Below are positions 34,187 to 44,009 of a DNA stretch of 64,000 nt, piece after piece (within the stretch, counting starts at the first letter, position 1; each line of letters begins with the position of its first letter). A program made the translations under genes and the position numbers. The notes under the pieces were generated by a model. That model saw only the letters and a program-made list of their open reading frames with translations, was not told the DNA's origin and ran no database searches. The DNA is from Rhabdophis nuchalis. Lineage: Eukaryota; Chordata; Lepidosauria; Squamata; Natricidae. Location of the stretch: positions 118,980,610 to 119,044,609 of the forward strand of contig CM077647.1 of NCBI GenBank assembly GCA_039707465.1, read 5' to 3'.

Positions 34187-36410
34187 CTTTACTTTTACTT
34201 TACTTTTATTACATTTCTATACCGCCCTCTCTCCCCAACGGGACTCAGGGCAGTGCACAGGAATAATAAAAACAGAGATAATAAATACAGTCAAACATAG
34301 TTAAAAATAGATTAAATCAATTTTGAGACCCGTGCTAAAATTCATAATTAAAACCCTGACTAAAAATCAATAATAAAAACTATGCCAGACCGGCCACATG
34401 AAAAAAGTGTGTTTTTAATGCCCGGCGAAAGAGGCGTAAGTCTGTGATTGTATGAAGGTCGGGGGGCAGGTCATTCCAGAGGACGGGGCCTGCCACAGAG
34501 AAGGCTTCCCCTGGGCGTCGCCAGCCGGCATTGACCGGCAGACGGCAACCTCAGGAGGCCGTCCCTGTGGGAGCGGACAGGTCGAAGGGAGGTATGTGGT
34601 AGGAGGCGGTCCCGCAAATAACCGGGACCTATACCATGGAGTGTTTTGAAGATGGTCACTAGTACCTTGAAGTGCACCCGGAAGGCCACAGGCAGCCAGT
34701 GCTGCTCGCGCAGGAGAGGTGTTACATGGGAGTATCTTGAGACTCCCAAAATCCCCCGCGCGGCTGCATTCTGAACTAACTGGACCCAGCATTGTTGGAA
34801 AATTACCGTCCGGTCTCCAACCTTCACTTTCTTGCGAAGGTTGTAGAGAGTGTGGTGGCTCAACAGTTTCCTTGACACCTGGAGGAAGTTGATTATCTAG
34901 ACCCACGCCAGTCCGGCTTCCGGCCCGGTCACAGCACCGAGACGACATTGGTCGCGTTGGTGGATGATCTCTGGAGGGCACGGGATAGAGGTTGCTCCTC
35001 TATCCTAGTCCTATTAGATCTCTCAGCGGCTTTTGATACCATCGACCATGGTATCTTATTGCACCGATTGGGGGGGGTTGGGGCTGAGAGGCAGCGTTCT
35101 GCGGTGGTTCTCAACCTACCTCTGGTCGGTCGCAATGGGTGTTGGCAGGAGGGCAGAGGTCGGCCCCTCGGCCCCTCACATGTGGGGTTCCTCAGGGGTC
35201 GGTCCTCTCGCCACTTCTGTTCAACACCTATATGAAGCCGCTGGGCGAGATCATCCGTGGTTTTGGGGTGGAATACCATCTGTACGCTGATGACACTCAG
35301 TTGTACATATCCACCCCAAACCACCCCAACAATGCTGTTGAGGTGCTGTCCCGGTGTCTGGAAGCCGTACGGGTCTGGATGGGTAGTAACAAACTCAAGC
35401 TCAACCCGTCCAAGACCGAGTGGCTGTGGTTTCCGGCCCCCCGGTTCAGCCAGGTAAGTCCAACACTGGCCATTGGGGGCGAACAACTGGCCCCCGTGGA
35501 GAGGGCGCGCAACTTGGGTGTCCTCCTGGATTCCCGGCTCTCCATGGAAGACCATGTGACGGCCGTGGCCAGGAGGGCGTTTTATCAGGTACGCCTGATA
35601 CGCCAGTTGCGCCCCTTACTGGACCGGGTGGCCCTTCGCACAGTCACTCAAGCATTCGTGACATCCCGGCTGGACTACTGCAACGCTCTCTACATGGGGC
35701 TCCCCTTGAGGTGCACTCGAAGGCTACAGTTAGTCCAGAATGCGGCCGCGCGGGTGATTATGGGTGCCTCAAGGCAAACCCACATAACACCTCTTCTGCG
35801 CGAGCTGCACTGGCTACCTGTGGCCTTTCGGGTGCGCTTCAAGGTGCTGACGACCATTTTTAAATCGCTCCATGGCTCGGGGCCTAGCTATATACGAGAC
35901 CGCCTCCTGCCCCATACATCCCTTCGTCCGATCCGCTCCCACAGAGAGGGTCTTCTCCAGGTACCGTCGACTGGGCAATGCCGGTTGGCAACGCCCAGGG
36001 GAAGGGCCTTCTCTGTGGCGGGCCCAGCCCTCTGGAACAACCTACCCCCCGACCTACCCACCACCACCGACCTTCACCTCTTCCGCCAGCATCTGAAGAC
36101 GTATTTATTCCAACAAGCCGGCCTAACATAACCCCCCGCTTCTGACTTTTATCAAAATAAATTTTAATTCTCAGGGTTTTAAAAGGGTTTTTAGCATGGG
36201 ATTTAATTTAATAGTTTTTTAACAATGTATTTTGTAATTTTGTATGGTTTTTAATATTGCCTGTGCGCCGCCCTGGGTCCTTACAAGGAGAAGGGCAGGG
36301 TATAAATCTAATAAAATAAAAATAAAAAAATAACTGGAGCCTCCGGGTGCATCTCAAGGGCAGCCCCATGTAGAGAGTGTTACAATAGTCCAGGCGGGAG
36401 ATGAGCCTGG
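34187..36410 (-). mobile_element. CR1/L2-like LINE, minus strand, split by a second LINE
   Basis: The 3' UTR begins at about 34187 (antisense 'accgccctctctccccaacg ggactcagggc'). The minus-strand frame 34471-34878 encodes the thumb end (LREQHWLPVAFRV, HTSLRPVRSHRDGLLRLPS). The copy breaks at 34784 and resumes at 36331 with the antisense of SRLDYCNTLYMGLPLRCTRRLQL. The interruption is the + strand LINE 34785-36330. The 5' end is truncated near 36410. Confidence 0.85.
34785..36330 (+). mobile_element. CR1/L2-like LINE, plus strand, nested insertion
   Basis: It is flanked by the exact 8-bp duplication TAACTGGA (34777-34784 and 36331-36338), which also restores the host LINE when removed. It is 5'-truncated within ORF2. 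It encodes [32 protein letters not shown], then, after a frameshift around the G run at 35070-35076, an open frame 35139-36131 with [13 protein letters not shown], the catalytic YADD, and the full C-terminal region to TYLFQQAGL. 3' UTR and AAATA-type tail end at 36330. The frameshift and truncation make it inactive. Confidence 0.9.
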
Positions 36411-36767
36411 GTGGGGAGGCAAGGAATGGCTGGGAGGGGTGAGTAAAGGCTGACAAGGCACCCCTCGATGTGAGTGACATTGAGTTGGCCATGCCCACCC
36501 AGTCACATGAACCTGCTAGCCACAACCAGCCAGCCAGTCATTAGGCAGATCATATTAGTGGTCCGAGGGATTTAAAATTATGAATTTAGTGTTCCTTGAG
36601 GTCCAAAAGGTTGGTGACCCCTGCCCTATATGATTTGCCTTGTGTCAAAGGAACAGTTTGTACTGTGAGAGCAACTTTCCATCACAGATAAAAAGATAGT
36701 TCCCTCTTCATTGAAAGGATACTGATGCATTGATCCAGCTGTAGGCAATTAGTGTTAAGCCCAGGGA

Positions 36768-37072
36768 CTTCTTTTGTTAAGGAATCATCATTACCCTGCT
36801 ACTCAAATACTGGTGATTGGAATTCCCCCCCCCCCCCCTTTCATTCAATTGTGTCTGGTTCTTGAAGACTGCTTGAACAAGTCCCTGAAGAGTTTTCTTG
36901 GGAAGTTTTTTCAGAAGTTATTTGCCATTCCCATCTTCCTGGGGCTGAAAGAAAGTGGCTGGCCTAAATTTAACCAATAGGCTTTGGGTCCAAGGCAGGA
37001 CTAGAACTCCCACTATCCCGGTTTCTAACCTGATGTCTTAACCACTACACCAAACTGATTCAATTGGAGATA
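36768..37072 (-). repeat. tRNA-derived SINE
   Basis: The minus-strand head near 37072 carries an A box (complement of 'taaccactacacca') and a B box (complement of 'ggactagaactcccac'). The body then runs left through 'aagtccctgaagagttttct' to a C-run near 36825-36838. It shares its body with the fragment at 4570-4740. This is a SINE, not a tRNA gene. Confidence 0.7.
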
Positions 37073-37334
37073 AAGATGACCAAATTAGGATTTCTTCTCT
37101 GACAGTCTTGAACCCCACTGTATGATTTAACTTTCTACTTGCCGATGTGCAAGGCAGACATACTCAGGTTGGTCCAAACAAGGCAAATACTTCCAGGAAT
37201 AAGTACACCTCATTTTTCTGGGAAGTGTTTTTGAAGTCTCTCACTGTTTAAAAGATAATGTATGTCCTATTCTCTGGAGAAGCTTGTATTTCTGTGCACA
37301 TATTTTACATTGTATTTTTCTTGTTATATATATA

Positions 37335-37635
37335 GAGTGATATTCAACAGGATCTGACCAGTTCTAGAGAACCGGTGGTGGAAATTTTGAGTAGTTCAGA
37401 GAACCGATATATACCATCTCTGACTGGCCCCGCCCCCATCTATTCTCTGCCTTCCAAGTCCCAACTGAAATGGAAATAAGGATTTTTCAGTAACCTTTCC
37501 CTGCAGTGGGGAGGGAATGGAGATTTTACAGCATCCTTCCCTTGCCACGCCCACCTAACCACACCCACCAAGCCATGCCACTCACCAAGCCACACCCACA
37601 GAACTGGTAGTAAAAATGTTTGAATCCCGTCACTG
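37335..37635. mobile_element. hAT miniature element
   Basis: It begins near 'agtgatattcaac' and ends with 'gtttgaatcccgtcactg', imperfect inverted repeats. Inside are 'agaaccggtggtggaaattt', 'gccacgcccac' and several 'ccacaccca' words shared with the 160-bp copy at 11572-11731. The target duplication is unclear (TATATATA against TATGTGTA). Confidence 0.6.
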
Positions 37636-37770
37636 TATGTGTAATATACCATTTATCTATGAGGAGAATGGGTAATATTGTTTGAACAAATCCATTTTTA
37701 AAAACTCTTAATTTACATTATGGCTTTTTAAAAACAAAAACAGTTATCCTGTTCTAGTTATGATGTGCAT

Positions 37771-38520
37771 AGGTGGTCTTTTGAGTTACATACAACCATT
37801 CATTCAGCAATCATTCAGAAGTATGTGGTGCTGAATGAATGTTATTTCCCGAAATTACAGTCATTGTCCTGTAGTCATGTGATCAAAATTCAGGAATATG
37901 GCAGCCTACCCAAAACCACAGGGATGCTTCAAGTGTCGCCTATCTCTGCCCTTTTAGCCATCCTGTACAGTGGTATACAGTGGCGTCAGTTCTGGGGCTG
38001 AAGCCTCGAGCCCAGTCAGCTGCCACCATTCCTAGGCCTGCACCTCAACCCCTGAGCAATGGCCACCAAGGAGTGATGCCTCGTCTCCTCACTGGGCCAG
38101 CCAGTCTGTGGAAAGTCACTCCAGTCACCCCGCTGGTCCTGCTGGCTTTGCCAGCCTGCGCTCTACTACTTGCCCTGGGCTCTTCACACACTGCCAGGGC
38201 TGATCGGGTAAGTGGAGTGCAGGGTGGCAAGACTGGAAGATGGTAGCGGGGTTCAAGATTATCAAAACGCTAGAGATAAGAAGAAGGGATACTCTTACCT
38301 TACTGAGACTTTGGAGTGGAAGGGATTAAGCTGGAAGTGGCCTGGCTTGGGATGGGTTCTCATTTAATGACAGGTGGAATTTGGTTAACCACAGTGACAG
38401 AGAGTGCCAGGATCACTGTTGGCTCAGGATGTAGCAGTGTGATGTTGCACATTACGACCACATCACTTAGTAAAGGAAATTCTTATCCCAATTACCACCA
38501 TAACTTGAGGACTATCTGTA
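37771..38520. repeat. Probable mariner-type miniature element, long variant
   Basis: The left side 'ggtggtcttttgagttacat acaacc' mirrors the right side 'cataacttgaggactatct'. The outer parts resemble 4924-5311. The middle (37980-38230) is GC-rich and unrelated to the other copies, with no supported gene. Limits approximate. Confidence 0.4.
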
Positions 38521-40915
38521 TTTGGCATGTTTCTTAATTTGAAATTTTAAAGTAAAAATATTTTTCAAATGTTGGGAGAAAATGCATTAATTATCTTTCA
38601 TTTAGTGCTTTTGTGTTTAAAAGACGCTTAGTTTTCACATATCAAAAATACATAACGCAATATAAGGCCTCTTTTTAGGAAATAATAACTTTTAATATGC
38701 CAAATGGGTATAAATGTACATGTTCAGCATAACCCTGGAAATGCAAAACCACATTTGGGGAGATAGAGATTTCTAACATGCACCCAGACGTTTTGAAGAT
38801 TGTGTTACTATATTTGGTTTTCCAACCAGATTACTGCACTGAGAATAGGTGGGTGAAACGCTAAGGAAGTAAAACCTGTTGCTGCTGCTGTTTCCATGTG
38901 GATATTCCATAAAACTGAAGTAGCCATGTATGGCTGTTTCACACTAAATGCATAAAACTCCCAAAGGGCAGACAGGCTACAAGAATGCTACTCATAAATG
39001 GCTTGAAGGAAACTGAGGTTTCATATATTTTCGTTTTAGAATACTAAATACCCCAAATGATGTAATAGTGGGTATCAACACACGTGCTAATAATACAGTC
39101 TTGAGATGATTAAATGTTTTCTGCATAGTTGCAAGGCTAGATATGTCAAGGATAGTGGTCAGATGCTGAACCAGATTTTCTGAGTAGTCTGGACACATAT
39201 GGAGCCCTTGGTACATCACTTCCTGCAGGATATGTTTCATTCTGTATGTTGTCTCTGCTGCTGTCATGTCCATTTAATCCTAGGTGAAAACATGCTGCTT
39301 TGTTTAATAATATGGCTCTTCTCCATAGCTCCGAGCATAGTTGGAACTCTGGCTGTAATTCAAATTCAGCAGGCAAGCAATCCTCTCAAATCTAATATTT
39401 ATTGTCTAACCCAAGCCATCAGATTTTTAGTAGCTCTGCAGTCATTATACTTCATTTGTACTTTCCTCGTTTACTTTTCAGTAGTTTGTTCTTCTCAGAA
39501 GGAAGCATAAATTTAACAAAAGCTGTTCTGTACGTTTTCAGCATAATTTAGCATCAACTGGAGAAATTCTTTAATGTTTATGACATGATTAGCATTGTTC
39601 CTCTAGTTTTCAGATTGGGAATGCATCGTAGTATCAACTTCTGATGTGAAGGGGATCAAATCAAAACTGCATATCTATTAATAACTACCCAGCAGCTTTG
39701 AAGGTTGGAAATGAAGATCTCGGTTTAATACACCCAAACCCTAACACCCAGTTGAATACACCCAGTCCTAGACCCTTACATTTTCAAAGGACTTATAAAT
39801 TTGTTTTCCAAATGTACCCAACAGGGAAAGTAATCATAGCATACATCCAGAAAAATAAAACTATTGGAATAAAGATCCAATGAGATAGTTGAAAAACATG
39901 GTTAGAATTAGAAACATTTCTAGGGGCCTTAGTTACTATAAATGTATGTATAATATACATTACTAGTAATCTTTCCCCAAAGACTTAATGGGAAATTTAA
40001 ACATATGTCCTGAAGTTGTGCGTGTGTATCTGTCTGTCTATTTATATAAATAAACTTATTATTTTTATACATAACTCAAGGTGGTGAACATATCCAACAG
40101 ATTTTTCCTACAATTCTTTTGTAATAAGTCTAGCCACAAATGAAAATCTCAAGTAGCAACCTGATGAACAAAGGATGGGGGAAACCCAATATTTTGAAAT
40201 GTGTCCAGAAATGAATTTGATAAATTGAAGAAAAAAATATGTGGCATTAGTTTATTTTTGAGGAACAGATTGGCTGAATTACCATTTGCTTTCTGCTATG
40301 TAAAAAACAGAAAGATGGAAGAGCCCCCCCACCCCCCGGCAAGGCCTCTGGGACACTTTTCAAATGTTAGCGTCATTAAAAATTACAGCCCTCTTTAGTA
40401 TTTGTTCTACAAATCATTTAAAAAACTGTAAAATCATCTTGAATTCCTGATATGCGATGTATATATTTTTGTTTTCTAATTATATGGATAGATTTAGGGA
40501 AAGAGGAAAGAGAATAAAATTGTTTGTGAGTGTATAACTGCTTCTTTTTTATTTTCTTTATGTTCCCAAAATTTGCCTCAAGGTGGGTCTGGGAGAGATA
40601 AGCCATGGCTTGTTAAAATACCAAAGTAAGCTGGCAAAACAAAATGCCCGTTGAGAACTAAAAACCAATCACTTTTAAATCCACAGCTTTTTTAAAAAAT
40701 GCAACTTTTCTTTATAACATGTCACATGAGACCAGCTTGCAAGAACTGAATAACTCTTTTATTTGGAAAATGAAGTAAAATGACTAAAAATAATAATCAT
40801 GGAAGTCGTATGTTACAGAGCTGACTGCAAAAGGTGTGGCATTAAGATTTTGGAAATTTTGATGCGTACTTAACTTTTTTTGTATATTTTTTTTATAGAT
40901 CACTAGCTGTACCCG
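38521..40915. other. No gene seen
   Basis: AT-rich. A minus-strand open stretch at 38992-39273 (93 codons) has no recognisable domain or splice context, and I do not call it. Possible old SINE words lie near 40050-40120. Confidence 0.4.
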
Positions 40916-41039
40916 CCATGCATTGCTGTGGCCAAGTTTGGTTAAATGAAAAAGTTTCCCCTCATAGACCCTCTCAGCAACCCCCTTCCTTCTCTGCCTC
41001 GGTTTCCCCTCCCTCTCTCACCCCTCCCTCTCTTACTCT

Positions 41040-41535
41040 ACCTACCTACCTACCTACGGTATTTCTCCCCCTCCTATCCCTCTACCCTCCTACCTACCTG
41101 CCTGCCTGCCTCCTGTATTTCTCCCTCTCTCTATATATCCCTCTACCTACCTACCTACCTACCTACCTACCTACCTACCTACCTACTATATTTCTCCCTC
41201 TCTCTCTCTCTACCTGCCTGCCTACCTACCTCCTGTATTTCTCCCTCTCTCTCTCTATCCCATTACCTACCTACCTACCTACCTACTTACCTACCTACCT
41301 ACCTATCTGCCTCCTGTATTTCTCCCCCCTCTCTCTATCCCTCTACCTACCTAACTACCTACCTGCCTCCTGTATTTCTCCCCCCTCTCTCTATCCCTCT
41401 ACCTACCTACCTAACTACCTCCCTCCCTCCTGTATTTCTCCCTCTATCCCTCTACCTACCTACCTACCTACCTACCTACCTACCTCCTGTATTTCTCCCT
41501 CTCTCTATCCCTCTACCTATCTACCTACCTGCCTC
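41040..41535. repeat. Minisatellite with (CCTA)n microsatellites, left part
   Basis: About eight units of roughly 50-80 bp each combine a CCTA tetranucleotide run with 'gcctcctgtatttctccc' and 'tctctctatccctctacc'. Unit length varies with the number of CCTA copies. The long poly-(YLPT) frames here are artefacts of the repeat. The array continues at 42055 after a solo LTR. Confidence 0.9.
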
Positions 41536-42054
41536 TGTTAACAATCTGGGTTCAGAACCAGTGTTACCAACTCTGGTCCCGTAACCAGTGTTAGGAGTAA
41601 CAAACACCCCCGTTTGAAAATAAATGCGGAATAGTATAATACACCGGACAGTAAAGAGATACGTTGCTTTAACCACACACAAACTCTAAAACACTGATAG
41701 TACGAAAATAAATAGTCTTTACTTTGTAGTAACTAAAATACTTCTTCCGAACAGTGATACTAACTTCTCAAACAATAACAGTCCTTCACAAAAACACAGA
41801 GTTATCTTACAAATGCAAAACAAATACTTCTTCTTTCTTCAGTCTTCAACTTCAGCTCCTCAAACGCCAAACAGTAAGCACAGGAATCAAAAGAATCAAA
41901 AAGGGAATGAACTCTGTTTCTGAGCTTCCTTTTATGGTAGAGCTGAAAAGCACAGCCAATCAGAATTCAACATAGTTCTTAAAGCTACATATACTCTTTA
42001 AGAATACTGGCTTTTATATATTGTCAACCCAACATAAGGATAAATATCCTAACA
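41536..42054 (-). mobile_element. Solo LTR, 519 bp
   Basis: It starts TGTTAACAATC and ends ATCCTAACA (TGTTA...TAACA inverted ends). The flanks are the exact 5-bp duplication GCCTC (41531-41535 and 42055-42059), and removing the segment restores the minisatellite. A minus-strand orientation fits a CCAAT-like box (complement of 'agccaatcag' at about 41955) followed by TATA-like words. It is unlike the 337-bp gypsy LTR. No internal region remains, so it is a solo LTR left by LTR-LTR recombination. Family unknown. Confidence 0.75.
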
Positions 42055-42112
42055 GCCTCCTGTATTTCTCCCTCTCTCTCTCTATCCCTCTACCTACCTA
42101 ACTACCTACCTA
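42055..42112. repeat. Minisatellite, right part
   Basis: One more unit of the array ('gcctcctgtatttctccctc', then CCTA/CTAAC units) directly after the solo LTR. Confidence 0.85.
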
Positions 42113-42320
42113 TTGATGGTGGTGGTGGCGGTGGCAGGGAGAGCAGAGGGGCAGCGGCGGGGGGGGGGGCGGCAGCAGCAGGTCAACAGTGGCAGCAGGG
42201 GGAGCAGCGGCGGTGGCAGCGGTGGGGGGAGGCAGTGGCAGGGAGCAGTGGCGGCAGGGGGCAGCGGTGGCAGGGGCAGCGGCGGGGGGTGGGGGGTCAG
42301 CAGCAGTGGCGGGGGAAGCA
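42113..42320. repeat. GGC/GCA-rich low-complexity block
   Basis: An imperfect G-rich trinucleotide array (GGT, GGC, GCA, GGG). Frames on both strands give poly-Gly/Ala or poly-Pro peptides and have no splice or start context, so I do not call a gene. The G-runs could form quadruplexes. Confidence 0.85.
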
Positions 42321-42525
42321 TTTATTAAAATTTTAATAAATTTTAAAAATGTATTAAACAGCAACTGTTTTTGAATAGCAAGTCTTATTCCAAAATCCTC
42401 ACTTTGATATAAAAATGTTGAAACTTGGCTTAGAAATTATTTGAGCTTTCTTAGAAAGATACATGTGAATTGCTCCGTTCTGAAGTCAAGGTACTTCCAA
42501 ACATGATTATGGAATGATTTTTTTT

Positions 42526-43484
42526 GGATGGGTAGTAACAAACTCAAGCTCAACCCGGCCAAGACCGAGTGGCTGTGGTTTCCGGCACCCCGGTTCAGCC
42601 AGATAAGTCCAACACTGGCCATTGGGGGCGAACAACTGGCCCCCGTGGAGAGGGCGCGCAACTTGGGCGTCCTCCTGGATTCCCGGCTGTCCATGGAGGA
42701 CCATGTGGCGGCCGTGGCCAGGGGGGCATTCTATCAGGTACGCCTGATACGCCAGTTGCGCCCCTTACTGGACCGGGGAGCCCTTCGCACAGTCACTCAA
42801 GCGCTCGTGACATCCCGGCTGGATTACTGTAACGCTCTCTACATGGGGCTCCCCTTGAGGTGCACTCGAAGGCTACAGTTAGTACAGAATGCGGCCGCGC
42901 GGGTGATTATGGGTGCCACAAGGCAAACCCACGTAACACCTCTCCTGCGCGAGCTGCACTGGCTGCCTGTGGCCTTTCGAGTGCGCTTCAAGGTGCTGAT
43001 GACCATCTTTAAATCGCTCCATGGCTCGGGGCCTAGCTATATACGAGACCGCCTCCTGCCCCATACATCCCTTCGTCCGATCCGCTCCCACAGAGAGGGT
43101 CTTCTTCGGGTGCCGTCGACGGGGCAATGCCGGTTGGCGACACCCAGGGGAAGGGCCTTCTCTGTGGCGGGCCCGGCCCTCTGGAACGACCTACCCCCCG
43201 ACCTCCGTACTATCTCGGACCTCCGCCTCTTCCGCCAACGTCTTAAGACGTATTTATTCCAACAAGCCGGCCTAGGATAGCCCCCATTTCTGACTTTTTA
43301 AGAAAATAATTTATAATTGGCAAGGGTTTTAATATTGGGTTTTAGCACGGGTTTATTAATTTAATACATTTTAATAGATATTTATTGTATTTTGTGTTCT
43401 TAAATAATGCCTGTGCGCCGCCCTGGGTCCTAACAAGGAGAAGGGCGGGGTATAAATTTAATAAAATAAATAAAAATAAATAAA
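42526..43484 (+). mobile_element. CR1/L2-like LINE, 5'-truncated, 250-codon ORF2 remnant
   Basis: The open frame 42528-43280 begins right at the truncation (WMGSNKLKLNPAKTEWLWFP) just after the lost YADD region. It continues uninterrupted to TYLFQQAGLG. The 3' UTR has 'gtgcgccgccctgggtcc' and 'gaagggcggggtataaat' and ends in an AAATA-type tail at about 43484. It is closely similar to the + strand copies at 19405-20262 and 34785-36330, hence recent, but cannot reverse-transcribe. Confidence 0.87.
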
Positions 43485-43557
43485 ATTTTAAAATCTACAT
43501 CATCTATATAGTGTCATTTCTAATGTGACTTCTATATTTTTTCACACCACAGAAAAT

Positions 43558-44008
43558 CTGTTTAATTATTTATTTACTAGATTTGTAAGGCTGCCCAACT
43601 CAACGTGACTGTGGGTGCCATATACCAACAAGAAAAAATCCAGGAAAAACTCAGTTAACATAAAACATTGAATAAATATATAATAAAAAATGCTGGCCAA
43701 GCATAATAATAAAAACAATAAAAAAGGAACTCTGTTCAACTGGATCAAAATGCCTGGAGAAGCCTGGTTATAAAAACCCTTTCCCAAAGGTGAGCAGAGT
43801 TGGAGGCTGTCCTATATTGAGGGTGGGAGGAAGCATTCTAGATTACAGGGGCCACCACTAGAAAGGTGGTTCAGATCCCATAAGGTGGTAGAGTTTAACA
43901 GAAAATCTGGATCATGACCTATCTGGCAGGCAGAGGTTGTGGGAGAGGTTGGTCCCAAAAGTAACCAGATCTTTACCCTTTACTATCCAATCTTGGCAGG
44001 GCTGATCC
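43558..44008 (-). mobile_element. Old LINE 3' region, minus strand
   Basis: 'tttattta...gatttgtaaggctgcccaact' followed by 'aagcctggttataaaaaccc tttcccaaag' and 'ggggccaccactagaaaggt gg' reads like the antisense 3' end of an older CR1/L2-like subfamily. It is diverged and only partly recognised. Confidence 0.45.
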
Positions 44009-44009
44009 A

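Larger units (their letters stand above)
33663..36623. mobile_element. hAT-type element, heavily interrupted
   Basis: Left end CAGCAGTCACCAAC and right end GTTGGTGACCCCTG are inverted repeats (12 of 14). The flanks CCCTAAAT (33655-33662) and CCCTATAT (36624-36631) match in 7 of 8 positions. A second hAT-like left end (CAGGGGACCTCAAACTACGG) starts at 33726, so two hAT sequences are compounded. Its interior holds a coding-like stretch (33740-34150) and two LINE insertions (34187-36410). Non-autonomous; no transposase recognised. Confidence 0.7.

Noticed and set aside
38992..39376. Minus-strand frames of 93 and 76 codons
   Set aside because: They overlap in different frames, show no recognisable domain, and have no convincing splice sites or paralogue.
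40918..41584. Reading frames of over 200 codons made of YLPT-like repeats
   Set aside because: They translate a CCTA minisatellite in two frames at once, with no splice signals. This is a repeat artefact.
41040..42112. Regularly spaced repeats that might suggest a CRISPR-like array
   Set aside because: The unit is a microsatellite-bearing minisatellite with variable CCTA runs in vertebrate DNA; there are no unique spacers or cas genes.
42106..42374. Glycine/alanine- and proline-rich frames on both strands
   Set aside because: Low-complexity GGC/GCA sequence is open in several frames without coding context.
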